25,994 bases of DNA from an uncultured Treponema sp. (GCA_937885175.1 CAKZZO010000039.1:1-25994); one strand, 5' to 3'. Shown: positions 15,922 to 24,049, counted from the stretch's first letter. Translations and numbers: made by a program. The notes: generated by a model from the sequence alone, not told the origin.

Positions 15922-15941
15922 TGTCTTTTTCTACTGCTCAT

Positions 15942-15981
15942 AAAAAGGGACTGCCCTTCACTTTTTGGACAGCCCCTTTTT
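15942..15981. terminator. bidirectional terminator behind oadB
   Basis: AAAAAGGGACTG (15942-15953) pairs imperfectly with CAGCCCCTTTTT (15970-15981), giving an A run on one side and a T run on the other. It lies 20 bases beyond the oadB stop and would end the minus-strand oad operon. Confidence 0.7.
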
Positions 15982-16001
15982 GCTAATAGGATTTCTGTTT
16001 G

Positions 16002-17474
16002 CTAGCGCAAGCCACCGTATGTCGCGATGAAGACGCCCGCTGCCATTGCAGTACCGATAACGCCAGCGACGTTCGGTCCCATTGCATTCATCAGGAGGAA
16101 GTTCATCGGATCTTCTGACTGACCCACTTTGTTTGCAACACGGGCTGCCATCGGAACAGCAGAAACACCGGCAGAACCAATGAGGGGGTTAATCTTCTTG
16201 TCTTTAGGCAGGAAGACGTTCATCAACTTAGCCATGAGCAGACCACCGGCCGTAGCAACTGCGAATGCCACCAGCCCCAGAACGATGATACCGAGAGATT
16301 CTGCCTTGATAATCTTTTCCGGAGTCATCTGAGAGCCAACGCCCAAAGACAGCAGGATAGAAACAATGTTCATCAGTTCATTTTCCATGGTCTTTGAAAG
16401 ACGAGTGGCTGCACCGCTTTCCTTAACGAAGTTACCGAATGCCAGCATACCGATAAGCGGAGCGGCCGGCGGCAACAAAAGAATGGTCAAAAGCAGGAGC
16501 ATAAGGGGGAAGAGGACCTTTTCCATCTTGGGAACCGCACGCGGGTTGGGCATGCGGATAAGACGTTCCTTCTTGGTTGTCAGCAATTTCATAATCGGCG
16601 GCTGAATCATCGGAACCAAAGCCATATATGAGTATGCCGCAACAGCGATAACACCCATCAATTCCGGAGCAAGTTTACCGGAAACATAGATTGAAGTCGG
16701 ACCGTCTGCACCACCAATAATACCGATGGCACAAGCCTGCATGATGTTGTAGTTCAAGCCAAAGAGGTTCATAACGGCAACACCAAAAAGCGTAAAGAAT
16801 ACGCCGAACTGGGCGGCACCACCTAGAATTGCCGTCTTGGGGTTAGCGATAAGCGGACCAAAGTCCGTCATTGCACCAATGCCCATAAAAATCAGCATGG
16901 GGAAGAATTCATTGCCAACACCTGCATGGTAGATAATTGCCAGCATACCGTCCGGCAGGTCGCCCATGCCAGCACCAACGATGTTCACAAGAATCGTACC
17001 GAATCCAATCGGAATCAGAAGAAGGGGTTCAAATCCTTTTCCAACCGCCAGATACACGATAAGGAAACCGATTGCAATCATAATCAATGACTGCCAGCCG
17101 GGAGCAGTACCCCAGTCTTTTTCCGGAGCCTCCTTAATTTCGGGCTTTACGCCAGTAATGCTGGGGTCAACCTTCTTCTGGGTAATAATCTGGTAAATAC
17201 CCGTTGACTTACCGATGTTCTGAATAAAGCGGGAAACAGAAATGTTGTGCTCATCGCCCCAGTTTTCTGTTCCCTTAATCACTCTTTCCAAGCCCGAGCC
17301 GCTTTCTGCTGGAGCAGTTGCTGCAGGGGTTTCGTTCAGATACATTGATTCAACGGAAACTTCTTTTGTCTGCGCGAGAACTTTTGTTCCCATGCTCAGA
17401 ACCATGGCAATAGCCATGATTGCGAGCGTTGTGCCGAAAACCTTTTTTCTAAAGTCTTTCTGTGTGTCAATCAT
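16002..17474 (-). CDS. oadB: oxaloacetate decarboxylase beta subunit, Na+ pump
   Basis: The membrane carboxybiotin decarboxylase of the Na+-translocating oxaloacetate decarboxylase: it releases CO2 from carboxybiotin and exports Na+. Residues known to be essential in the Klebsiella enzyme are kept: Asp204 in GAMTDFGPLIANP, and Asn429, Gly433, Ser438 and Arg445 in NPLIGSAGVSAVPMAARV. At 490 residues it exceeds the usual ~380-430. The extra part is an N-terminal hydrophobic segment ending VLAQ, followed by about 90 mostly polar residues rich in Pro/Glu/Ala before the first conserved helix (WQSLIMIAIGFLIVYLAVGK). The N-terminus could be a signal peptide or a further membrane anchor. AAGGA lies 11 bases before the ATG. 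Only 13 bases separate it from oadA. Confidence 0.95.
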   Translation of the reverse strand: MIDTQKDFRKKVFGTTLAIMAIAMVLSMGTKVLAQTKEVSVESMYLNETPAATAPAESGSGLERVIKGTENWGDEHNISVSRFIQNIGKSTGIYQIITQKKVDPSITGVKPEIKEAPEKDWGTAPGWQSLIMIAIGFLIVYLAVGKGFEPLLLIPIGFGTILVNIVGAGMGDLPDGMLAIIYHAGVGNEFFPMLIFMGIGAMTDFGPLIANPKTAILGGAAQFGVFFTLFGVAVMNLFGLNYNIMQACAIGIIGGADGPTSIYVSGKLAPELMGVIAVAAYSYMALVPMIQPPIMKLLTTKKERLIRMPNPRAVPKMEKVLFPLMLLLLTILLLPPAAPLIGMLAFGNFVKESGAATRLSKTMENELMNIVSILLSLGVGSQMTPEKIIKAESLGIIVLGLVAFAVATAGGLLMAKLMNVFLPKDKKINPLIGSAGVSAVPMAARVANKVGQSEDPMNFLLMNAMGPNVAGVIGTAMAAGVFIATYGGLR

Positions 17475-17487
17475 GGTCTATCTATCC

Positions 17488-19533
17488 TTATTTGATTTCT
17501 GCGACAGCCTGACCAGCAGATACCTGAGAGCCAGTTGCCGCAAGGAAGTGAACTTTACCAGCTGAACCAGCCTTGATTTCAAGTTCCATCTTCATTGATT
17601 CGATGATGATTACAGTTGTATCAGCGTTTACCGATGCGCCTTCTGCGACTGCATATTTAAGCAGTGTACCAGCAACCGGTGCATTCACTGATTTTCCGCC
17701 TGTAGGTGCTGATGCTGCTGCGGGAGCAGGACTTGCTGCGGGTGCTGCAGCAGCAGGAGCGGCCTTTACGACGCCACCGATAGAAGCCAGTGTCTGACCT
17801 GCGGTAATCTGAGTTCCAGTGGGAACAGCATAGGTAATCGTTCCGTCTGCAGGAGACTTCACTTCCAGTTCCATCTTCATTGATTCGATGATGATGACAG
17901 TCTGTCCCTTTGTAACTTTTGTACCGTTTGAGAAGCACTGCTTGAGCAATGTACCAGCAACCGGAGCCTTAACGTCTTCTCCGCCAGTAACCGTTGCTGC
18001 TGTCTGAGCAGGAGCGACACTTGCTGCACCAAAAGCAACATTGTAAGTAGTACCGTCAACAGTGATGTTATCGCCGTTAGCCTGTACATTGTATGAAGTT
18101 CCATTGACTGTAACAGTGTAAGAACCGTTTGCAGAAGCAGCCTTGGGTGTTTCCTTGAGGCCAAAAGTCTTTTCTGCATCTACCGGTCCCTTTGCGCGTT
18201 CTGAGAAGAACTTTGTTGCTACCTTGGGGAACATTGCATAGGTCAGAACATCTTCAACAGAACCGTTTCCGCCGTTTGCCTTTGCTTCTTCAACCATCTT
18301 GTCCCATTCCGGTTCAATCTTGTCAGCCGGACGGCAAGTGATTGCTTCTTCCATCTTGTTCTGTGCAAGAGCCTTCTTAACCAAGTCTGCATTGGGTTCT
18401 GCAGGAACCTTGCCGTATTTACCCGTCAAGAGGTCGCAGAATTCACCTGTCATGCGCTCGTAGCGGCCAAAGAGTACGTTGAATACTGCCTGCGTACCGA
18501 CAATCTGTGAAGTCGGGGTAACCAGAGGAACGTATCCCACATCTTTCTGAACAAGGGGCAGTTCTGCCAGAACCTGGTCAATTTTATCTGAAGCCCCCTG
18601 CTGCTTGAGCTGGCTTTCCAGGTTAGAAAGCATACCGCCGGGAACCTGTGACTTCAGAATACGGGTATCAGCACCCAGGAATTTTGATTCCAGAGAAGCA
18701 TAGTGCTTGCGGATGTCGCGGAAGTATGCGGCAATCTCAAGCAATGCAGAGATGTCAAGACCAGTATCGTATTCAGTGCCCTTGAGCATTTCAACAACAG
18801 TTTCTGTAGGAGAATGTGATGTACCCATAGCCATTGCAGAAATGGCAGTGTCCAGAACATCTGCGCCAGCCTCGGCAGCCTTCAGCAGTGTTGCAACTGA
18901 AAGGCCTGTTGTAGCGTGTGAGTGGATTTCCACCGGCAGGTCACACTTAGCCTTGATTGCCTTTACCAGGTCATAAGCCTCAAAAGGCTTCAGAAGACCA
19001 GACATATCCTTGATACAGATTGAATCTGCACCGAAGTCTGCATAGGTCTTTGCCAAGTCAGCATAGATTTCCTTTGTGTGATAGGGAGTGGTTGCATAAG
19101 AGATAGCCATCTGAACATGCTTACCAGTCTTCTTTGCAGCCTTTGTAGCACGTTCCAGGTTACGGGGATCGTTACATGCATCAAAGATACGGAATATGTC
19201 AACACCATTCTTTGCAGCATATTCAACGAACTTGTCTACAACATCATCAGCATAGTGGCGGTAGCCCAGGAGGTTCTGACCGCGGAGCAGCATCATGATT
19301 TTTGTATTGGGCATCGCTGCATGCAGTTTGCGCAGGCGTTCCCAAGGATCTTCATTCAGGAAGCGGATACATGAGTCATAGGTTGCTCCACCCCATGCTT
19401 CTGCTGCCCAGTAACCGATTTTGTCCAGCTGGGGGGCAATAGGCAGCATGTCTGCCAGTGTCATACGAGTTGCGTGCAAAGACTGAGTTGCATCACGCAA
19501 AACCAGTTCAGAAATGTTTACTTTCTTAGCCAT
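17488..19533 (-). CDS. oadA: oxaloacetate decarboxylase alpha subunit with two biotinyl domains
   Basis: The carboxyltransferase subunit: it moves the carboxyl group of oxaloacetate to biotin, giving pyruvate and carboxybiotin for OadB. The N-terminal TIM barrel shows metal/active-site residues in LVLRDATQS (Asp14), Lys175 in CIKDMSG, and the His204-x-His206 pair in EIHSHATTG. The conserved PYC/OadA domain follows to about residue 480. After a beta-rich segment (YTVTVNGTSYNVQANGD) come two complete biotinyl domains, each with the lysine-bearing motif ESMKMELE (Lys553 and Lys648, 95 residues apart), joined by a Pro/Ala-rich flexible linker. At 681 residues it is longer than the usual ~590-600 because of the second biotinyl domain. 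GGAG stands 11 bases before the ATG. Middle gene of oadGAB. Confidence 0.95.
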   Translation of the reverse strand: MAKKVNISELVLRDATQSLHATRMTLADMLPIAPQLDKIGYWAAEAWGGATYDSCIRFLNEDPWERLRKLHAAMPNTKIMMLLRGQNLLGYRHYADDVVDKFVEYAAKNGVDIFRIFDACNDPRNLERATKAAKKTGKHVQMAISYATTPYHTKEIYADLAKTYADFGADSICIKDMSGLLKPFEAYDLVKAIKAKCDLPVEIHSHATTGLSVATLLKAAEAGADVLDTAISAMAMGTSHSPTETVVEMLKGTEYDTGLDISALLEIAAYFRDIRKHYASLESKFLGADTRILKSQVPGGMLSNLESQLKQQGASDKIDQVLAELPLVQKDVGYVPLVTPTSQIVGTQAVFNVLFGRYERMTGEFCDLLTGKYGKVPAEPNADLVKKALAQNKMEEAITCRPADKIEPEWDKMVEEAKANGGNGSVEDVLTYAMFPKVATKFFSERAKGPVDAEKTFGLKETPKAASANGSYTVTVNGTSYNVQANGDNITVDGTTYNVAFGAASVAPAQTAATVTGGEDVKAPVAGTLLKQCFSNGTKVTKGQTVIIIESMKMELEVKSPADGTITYAVPTGTQITAGQTLASIGGVVKAAPAAAAPAASPAPAAASAPTGGKSVNAPVAGTLLKYAVAEGASVNADTTVIIIESMKMELEIKAGSAGKVHFLAATGSQVSAGQAVAEIK

Positions 19534-19548
19534 TTTCTTTCTAACTCC

Positions 19549-19785
19549 TTAATTCTTTTCGTGCAAGGCAGTTGCAATTGCAGCAACGATTGCCTTCTGG
19601 TCAACGGCGGGTGCCGCAGAACTAGTTGCCTCAGCTTTGGGTTCTTGTTTATCCCAGCCGGCAGCATGAACAACAAGACGAAGAATGTTCATGAAACCAA
19701 TCAGAATAATCAAGAAACTGAAGACAACACCCATACCCAACAGAGTCAGAACGATACTCTGGTTAAGCATTTCAGCTATTGTCAT
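19549..19785 (-). CDS. oadG: oxaloacetate decarboxylase gamma subunit
   Basis: A 78-residue protein typical of OadG, which assembles the complex by linking OadA to membrane OadB. One N-terminal membrane helix (SIVLTLLGMGVVFSFLIILIG, about residues 10-30) is followed by MNILRLVVHAAG, an Ala/Pro/Glu-rich linker and a short C-terminal helix. The gamma subunit C-terminus contacts the alpha subunit in known enzymes. GGAGG lies close before the ATG. It is the first gene of the operon, behind the promoter at 19828-19856, and oadA follows after 15 bases. Confidence 0.9.
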   Translation of the reverse strand: MTIAEMLNQSIVLTLLGMGVVFSFLIILIGFMNILRLVVHAAGWDKQEPKAEATSSAAPAVDQKAIVAAIATALHEKN

Positions 19786-19827
19786 AGTTCCTCCAAGGAA
19801 AAAAATACCTAGATGATAATTTTATTT

Positions 19828-19856
19828 AGTATAAAGAAAAAAAGCGGTGTATTCAA
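19828..19856 (-). promoter_or_regulatory. sigma70-type promoter of oadGAB
   Basis: On the minus strand TTGAAT (19856-19851), a 17-base spacer and TATACT (19833-19828) precede oadG by about 42 bases. No operator dyad is obvious. Confidence 0.7.
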
Positions 19857-19889
19857 TAGAAGACAGAGATGATAATAGGAAATTTCAGA

Positions 19890-19991
19890 AGTTTTTTTGG
19901 GGGAAGTCTCCCCCTCGCTCCAGCCCGCCTGCCTGCCCCCTCGGCAGACAAGCGGCTTACGCTACCCTCTCGCCTAGGGCTGCCGCCCTAA
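19890..19991. other. GC-rich hairpin-rich spacer
   Basis: This stretch is much richer in G and C than its surroundings. It contains at least three dyads: GGGGGA/TCCCCC with a 4-base loop, TGCC/GGCA near 19930-19950, and TAGGGC/GCCCTA just before the NUDIX stop. None has a T run on the correct side for the NUDIX gene, so it is not a simple terminator. It may be a dispersed intergenic repeat of this genome; the one copy here cannot show that. Confidence 0.5.
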
Positions 19992-20554
19992 GACCCGCTG
20001 CGGCTCCACAGGGCACAATAGGCCTGCGTGCGGGCGGCAAAGCGGGCGGCACGCAGCAATGCACGGATTTCTGCCTTTGAGTACCAAAAGGCTTCAATTT
20101 CTTCCAGTTCATTGTCGCTGGGAAGAATCTCACCAGAGGCTTTTCCAACGATGACGATGTTTTTTTCGTTGGAAAAGCCCACCGCTGAATAACTTTCCAT
20201 CCAGATGTCGTCAATATGGTCAAGGTGCAGCCCCGTTTCTTCACGAAGTTCGCGAGCAGCGGCAGAAGCAGCATCCTCCCCTTTGTCAATCAGCCCGGCA
20301 GGAAAATTGTAGACCCACTCCCCCGGCGCCATTCTGAATTCACGGCTCAGAAGAATCTGCTCGTTTTTTTCATCATGCATAATCATTACAACCGCATCCA
20401 CCCGGCCGTCATGCAGGCTGGCAAAGGAATCAATGTTCTTGTTACGGCTGACCATCTCATAATTCTTTGTTTTTCCGCTGGCCGTCTCATACTGAATGTC
20501 ATATCGGGTGATGAATTTTCCCTGAAGGATTTTCTCTATTGACTTAAATTTCAC
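19988..20554 (-). CDS. NUDIX hydrolase, ADP-ribose pyrophosphatase-like
   Basis: A 188-residue NUDIX hydrolase. The complete NUDIX box begins at Gly87: GLIDKGEDAASAAARELREE and continues TGL, with the catalytic REXXEE Glu residues in place. The N-terminal strand region (ITRYDIQYETASGKTKNYEM) and the segment LSREFRMAPGEWVYNFPAG are typical of ADP-ribose or nucleoside-diphosphate-sugar pyrophosphatases, so hydrolysis of ADP-ribose to AMP and ribose phosphate is the best guess. The start is GTG, overlapping the coaX stop as GTGA, so translation is coupled to coaX. The C-terminus runs to the edge of a GC-rich spacer, and the last few residues (ALWSRSGS) may derive from it. Confidence 0.85.
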   Translation of the reverse strand: MKFKSIEKILQGKFITRYDIQYETASGKTKNYEMVSRNKNIDSFASLHDGRVDAVVMIMHDEKNEQILLSREFRMAPGEWVYNFPAGLIDKGEDAASAAARELREETGLHLDHIDDIWMESYSAVGFSNEKNIVIVGKASGEILPSDNELEEIEAFWYSKAEIRALLRAARFAARTQAYCALWSRSGS

Positions 20555-21372
20555 TTTGCGCCTCGAATAAATAAAGCAGCCCTTCTCAAGCCCTGCAAGG
20601 TAAATTCACGGTCAAAATCCTCAAAGCAATCTACAAGTGGCTGCAAGACACTGTTCAATCCGCCTGTGGCCACCACATGCACATCTTCCTTTGCCACTCC
20701 CGTGCGGTCAGCAAGGTCTGATTTTGTCCTTTCTATCATGTACTCCACCAGTCCCTTGTAGCCGAGAATCACGCCTGCCTGAATACATTCTATAGTGTTT
20801 GAGCCAAGGCTGGTGGCAGGGGCCTTGAGTTCAACAAGGGGAAGCTGAGCGGTATTGCTTGAGAGGGATTTTATCGCCGTTCCCAGACCAGGTGCAATGG
20901 CGACTCCTTGCAGAACGCCATGCTGGTCAACAGTAGTAAAGGTAAGAGCCGTACCAAAATCAACCACAATCGTGGCCTTTTTGTAGCGGCACCAGGCTTC
21001 CAGGGCATTGCAAAGCAAATCAGTTCCCACTTCATGCTCAACTGGCGGAGGCAGCGTTATGGGAAGAAATGCATATATGTCTTTGTTAATCAAAAGCGGT
21101 TTTTTTCCGGTAAAGTGACGGGCAACAGTAACAAAGGTTCCCACAAGGGCTGGCACTACGGAACTGACCACCGCATCGGTAATGTCGGAGTCTGCAATAT
21201 TTTCTGAATGAAACAAGAGTGACAGAAAAGAAAAATACTCATCTCCCGTGCGGCGGGAATCTGTACTGATACGCCATTCCTTGAGCATTCTTGCCCGCTT
21301 GTTTACGTCACCATTTTCTTCAAAGAGCGCGACAACCACGTTGGTATTTCCAATATCTATTGCAAGCAACAT
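20551..21372 (-). CDS. coaX: type III pantothenate kinase
   Basis: Phosphorylates pantothenate, the first committed step of CoA synthesis. Features: the N-terminal ATP-site motif AIDIGNTNVVVALF, GTDLLCNALEAW around the catalytic Asp, the second phosphate-binding segment VVDFGTALTFTTVD, and a late Gly-rich VVATGGLNSVL. In many CoaX proteins the Asp is followed by Arg (GADR); here it is Leu. The length of 273 residues is normal. AGAGGA lies 9 bases before the ATG. The promoter at 21396-21424 drives coaX and then the NUDIX gene. Unlike the acetyl-CoA-inhibited CoaA type, type III kinases are not feedback-inhibited by CoA. Confidence 0.95.
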   Translation of the reverse strand: MLLAIDIGNTNVVVALFEENGDVNKRARMLKEWRISTDSRRTGDEYFSFLSLLFHSENIADSDITDAVVSSVVPALVGTFVTVARHFTGKKPLLINKDIYAFLPITLPPPVEHEVGTDLLCNALEAWCRYKKATIVVDFGTALTFTTVDQHGVLQGVAIAPGLGTAIKSLSSNTAQLPLVELKAPATSLGSNTIECIQAGVILGYKGLVEYMIERTKSDLADRTGVAKEDVHVVATGGLNSVLQPLVDCFEDFDREFTLQGLRRAALFIRGAK

Positions 21373-21400
21373 TGTCTAAATCCTCTGTTTCTGCTATTAT
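21372..21400 (+). promoter_or_regulatory. hisS promoter ending just before the start codon
   Basis: TTGTCT (21372-21377), a 17-base spacer and TATTAT (21395-21400) place the transcript start at about the ATG of hisS (21407). The -10 box overlaps that of the opposing coaX promoter. Confidence 0.6.
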
Positions 21401-21424
21401 ATAGCTATGGCACAACTCATTCAA
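21396..21424 (-). promoter_or_regulatory. coaX promoter lying partly inside hisS
   Basis: On the minus strand TTGAAT (21424-21419), a 17-base spacer and a perfect TATAAT (21401-21396) precede coaX by 24 bases. The -35 box lies in the first codons of hisS. Confidence 0.7.
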
Positions 21425-22714
21425 CCAAGAGTATTAAAAGGATTTAGAGATTTTTTGCCGACGGCAGAAATTAACCGTGCGGATTTAATGGAAAAGATTA
21501 CAGAGGTATACCGTTCATTCGGTTTTGTTCCCATTGATACGCCTGTTTTGGAATATACGGAAATCCTGCTTCGCAAATCAAACGGCGAGACAGAAAAGCA
21601 AGTGTTCCGTTTTGAAGACAATGGCGGCCGTGACGTGGCAATGCGTTTTGACCTTACCGTTCCCTTTGCCCGCTTTACGGCAGAACATGAAAGCGAACTG
21701 TATTTTCCCTTCAAGCGCTATCACATGGCAAAAGTCTGGCGAGGCGAAAAACCCCAGGCTGGGCGCTATCGCGAATTCGTACAGTGCGACATAGATACCG
21801 TAGGCAGCGACAGTGCAGCCTCAGACTTTGAAATTCTCAACGTGATGAAATGCGCCCTAAACGCTGTCGGCGTAAAAAATGTCACGATTCACGTAAATCA
21901 CCGCGGTATTTTCAACCGTTTTCTTGCAAGACTGGGAGTTAGCGAAAAAAGCGAAGACATTCTCCGCTCTGTGGACAAACTTGCCAAGGTAGGAAAAGAG
22001 GAAGTACAGAAAGAACTGCTTGCCTGCACTGGAAGCGAAGCCGCTGCTGCAGAAATCCTCACCTACATTGCAGGCGGAAAAGATTATGACGACACCCTTG
22101 CAATGCTCGAAAAAATGGCAGGAGGAGCCGCCGAAGACACCCAGCGCATGCGCGACATCCGCGAAATGATGAAGGCAGCCGGCATTGAAGCCAGTTATGT
22201 GCTCGATCCTTCCATTACCCGAGGTCTTGATTACTACACTGGCATTGTATACGAAACATTTTTGAATGATCTCCCTTCCATCGGTTCAGTTTGTTCCGGC
22301 GGCCGCTACGACAACCTTGCAGGTCTCTACATGAAGAACAAAGTGCCCGGAGTGGGAGCATCCATTGGCCTTGACCGCCTGATTGCCGGCCTGGAACAAC
22401 TGGGCACGACAACAAAAAAAGGCAGTTACCTGGATGCGGAAATTCTCTGTACGGACGCAAACCTAGCCATTCATTATCAGGGAGTGGCAAGCCGTCTCCG
22501 TGAAAAAGGCATATATGTTGAAGTCTTTCCAGATGCAAAAAAACTCGGCCAGCAGTATGCCCTTACCGAAGCCAAAGGCGTAAAATGGGGAATACTCATC
22601 GGCAAGGAAGAGGCTCTTTTGGACAAGCTTACCCTTAAGAATCTTATCACCCGCGAACAGTTTGTGGGCTACACGATTGATGAGGCTGCGGAAAAGATTT
22701 TGTCTGAAAAATAA
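21407..22714 (+). CDS. hisS: histidyl-tRNA synthetase
   Basis: Charges tRNA-His. The 435-residue class II enzyme shows motif 1 near the N-terminus (PRVLKGFRDFLPTAEINR), motif 2 with VAMRFDLTVPFARF and RYREFVQCDIDTVG, and the HisRS-specific RGLDYYTGIVYE at 272-283. Motif 3 lies in the segment GVGASIGLDRLIAGLEQLG. The C-terminal anticodon-binding domain follows (about 345-435, including VEVFPDAKKLGQQYALTEAK). There is no ribosome-binding site before the ATG, and the promoter -10 box ends 6 bases upstream, so the mRNA is probably leaderless. The gene ends 6 bases from the convergent SH3-like lipoprotein gene. Confidence 0.97.
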   Translation: MAQLIQPRVLKGFRDFLPTAEINRADLMEKITEVYRSFGFVPIDTPVLEYTEILLRKSNGETEKQVFRFEDNGGRDVAMRFDLTVPFARFTAEHESELYFPFKRYHMAKVWRGEKPQAGRYREFVQCDIDTVGSDSAASDFEILNVMKCALNAVGVKNVTIHVNHRGIFNRFLARLGVSEKSEDILRSVDKLAKVGKEEVQKELLACTGSEAAAAEILTYIAGGKDYDDTLAMLEKMAGGAAEDTQRMRDIREMMKAAGIEASYVLDPSITRGLDYYTGIVYETFLNDLPSIGSVCSGGRYDNLAGLYMKNKVPGVGASIGLDRLIAGLEQLGTTTKKGSYLDAEILCTDANLAIHYQGVASRLREKGIYVEVFPDAKKLGQQYALTEAKGVKWGILIGKEEALLDKLTLKNLITREQFVGYTIDEAAEKILSEK

Positions 22715-22720
22715 AATGTT

Positions 22721-23086
22721 TTAATTGGTGCCTAACTGCTTTACGGCGGTTTTGGCACGCATTTTGTTGGCATACACTGCCACATTTGCTGCGGGAAGCC
22801 AGCCGGATTCAAAGGCGTACCATTTTTCCTTGTCCCCGCCGCTTGTCACTGTACTTTCGCCGATAACTTGAAGAATCTCACTCTTTCTGTAATGGGTTAC
22901 CACGCGGGATGCATAATCAGCAGCCTCATAGCAGGCAACATAGGGCTCAGTGACCACCGCCCATTGAATTTCTACATCAAGGGCAAGGGGATCTGAGTGG
23001 TCAAACTGTACGAGAACATTCTGCCTGACGCATCCCCCAAGAAAAAAAACAAGAAAAAAGGCAGCGGCTGGAAAAAGAAATCTCAT
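22721..23086 (-). CDS. small SH3-like lipoprotein
   Basis: A 121-residue protein with a lipoprotein signal peptide (LFPAAAFFLVFFLGGC, Cys19). The mature part resembles a bacterial SH3 domain: TEPYVACYEAADYASRVVTH for the opening, an ILQVIGES strand, and KWYAFESGWLPAANVAVYAN as the typical 'W..v....GWv....v' ending. Such domains often bind peptidoglycan or peptides in the envelope. Its ATG overlaps the stop of the MutT-type gene as ATGA. It is the last gene of the minus-strand operon; no terminator is visible in the 6 bases to the convergent hisS. Confidence 0.8.
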   Translation of the reverse strand: MRFLFPAAAFFLVFFLGGCVRQNVLVQFDHSDPLALDVEIQWAVVTEPYVACYEAADYASRVVTHYRKSEILQVIGESTVTSGGDKEKWYAFESGWLPAANVAVYANKMRAKTAVKQLGTN

Positions 23087-23517
23087 TTTTTCTTTGGCTC
23101 GTCATCGGGAAGTATGCTGGCAAGATATTTTACTACCTGAGGATAAATGAGCATGTCGCTGTCTACAAAATTGAGTTCGGGAATCTCAGCCATGTCTGCC
23201 CAGCGGTATTCAGTATGCTCGGTGAGCACATATTTTTCTTCCATTCCGTTGTGGGGCACAAAAATCTGATAGGCATGCAAATCCCGCAAGTCGCCATTGT
23301 GCTTGAACTGAGCCGTAGCAATCAAGTCTCCCACGCCAACCTTTACGCCGAATTCTTCCTGAAATTCACGGACAAGACCTTCTTTTTCGTTCTCGCCCTC
23401 TTCTACCTTGCCGCCTGGAAATTCCCAGCGTCCACCCATCTGCCCAGTAGGATTGCGATGGGCAATCAATACTTTTTTTCCGTCAAAAGCAATGCAAGCG
23501 ATTGATATATGAGCCAT
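23083..23517 (-). CDS. MutT-type NUDIX hydrolase
   Basis: A 144-residue protein with a full NUDIX box starting at Gly36: GKVEEGENEKEGLVREFQEE followed by FGV. Its opening, ISIACIAFDGKKVLIAHRNP then GGRWEFPGG, is typical of MutT, which removes 8-oxo-dGTP, and of related small NUDIX enzymes; the exact substrate cannot be read from sequence. The ATG at 23517 is chosen because AGGAG lies 10 bases upstream and the NUDIX domain begins at once. The longer frame up to 23601 runs through the neighbouring gene's end and its stop. It overlaps the SH3-like gene by 4 bases. Confidence 0.85.
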   Translation of the reverse strand: MAHISIACIAFDGKKVLIAHRNPTGQMGGRWEFPGGKVEEGENEKEGLVREFQEEFGVKVGVGDLIATAQFKHNGDLRDLHAYQIFVPHNGMEEKYVLTEHTEYRWADMAEIPELNFVDSDMLIYPQVVKYLASILPDDEPKKK

Positions 23518-23536
23518 AGAAACCATACTCCTAAAA

Positions 23537-24049
23537 CTATAAAAACAGTATGCGGGGAAAGATAAAGTGCATGAGACCTGCAATGATACAGAAGACACCA
23601 AGATAGCGGCGGCCGGTCACAAAGATTCCCTGCAGGAAAAAGGGCAGATTGATTTCTGTAGACAACTTGTTGGCATAGAATTCCAAGAGCAAGGCTACAC
23701 TGCCAAGAATATTCGCCAGGGCAGGAACCAGGTCTCCAATCACAGGCGTATCAGTCTGAATAGGAGAAATAATAATCAAGAGACCGGCAAGCAGTCCCAG
23801 TACGCCAACCACCAGGCGGAAAAGACTGTCGTTCATAAATGAGCCGTCAGCAAAAATCTTTACGCCTTCACTAGAAGCGGACTCTGCTGTTTCAGAAGCA
23901 TCCGTGTCTTCACCGGCAAAGTCAAAATCATCTGAGCCTTGCTCATCGCTAGCCGCAAGGGAAGTTCCTTTGGTAAAATCCGATGCATACACCAAAATCA
24001 AGCCCGCTACGATATTAAGCAGGACTGATAAAAAATAAAACTGCAGCAT
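23537..24049 (-). CDS. multi-pass membrane protein of unknown function
   Basis: A 170-residue protein with an N-terminal hydrophobic helix (LQFYFLSVLLNIVAGLILVY), a Ser/Asp/Glu-rich loop of about 45 residues, two more hydrophobic segments (LVVGVLGLLAGLLIIIS and LVPALANILGSVALLLEF), and a C-terminal pair around FVTGRRYLGVFCIIAGLMHF. It has four or five membrane segments and an acidic loop. I recognise no family. TAGGAG lies 8 bases before the ATG. It is followed after 19 bases by the MutT-type gene, whose ribosome site overlaps the region right after its stop. Confidence 0.75.
   Translation of the reverse strand: MLQFYFLSVLLNIVAGLILVYASDFTKGTSLAASDEQGSDDFDFAGEDTDASETAESASSEGVKIFADGSFMNDSLFRLVVGVLGLLAGLLIIISPIQTDTPVIGDLVPALANILGSVALLLEFYANKLSTEINLPFFLQGIFVTGRRYLGVFCIIAGLMHFIFPRILFL

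Noticed and set aside
19892..19912. GGGGGA/TCCCCC hairpin as a terminator of the NUDIX gene
   Set aside because: The T run lies on the wrong side of the stem for a minus-strand transcript.
23518..23601. Longer start for the MutT-type gene
   Set aside because: The extension overlaps the end of the upstream membrane-protein gene, and the ribosome site AGGAG lies directly before the ATG at 23517 instead.
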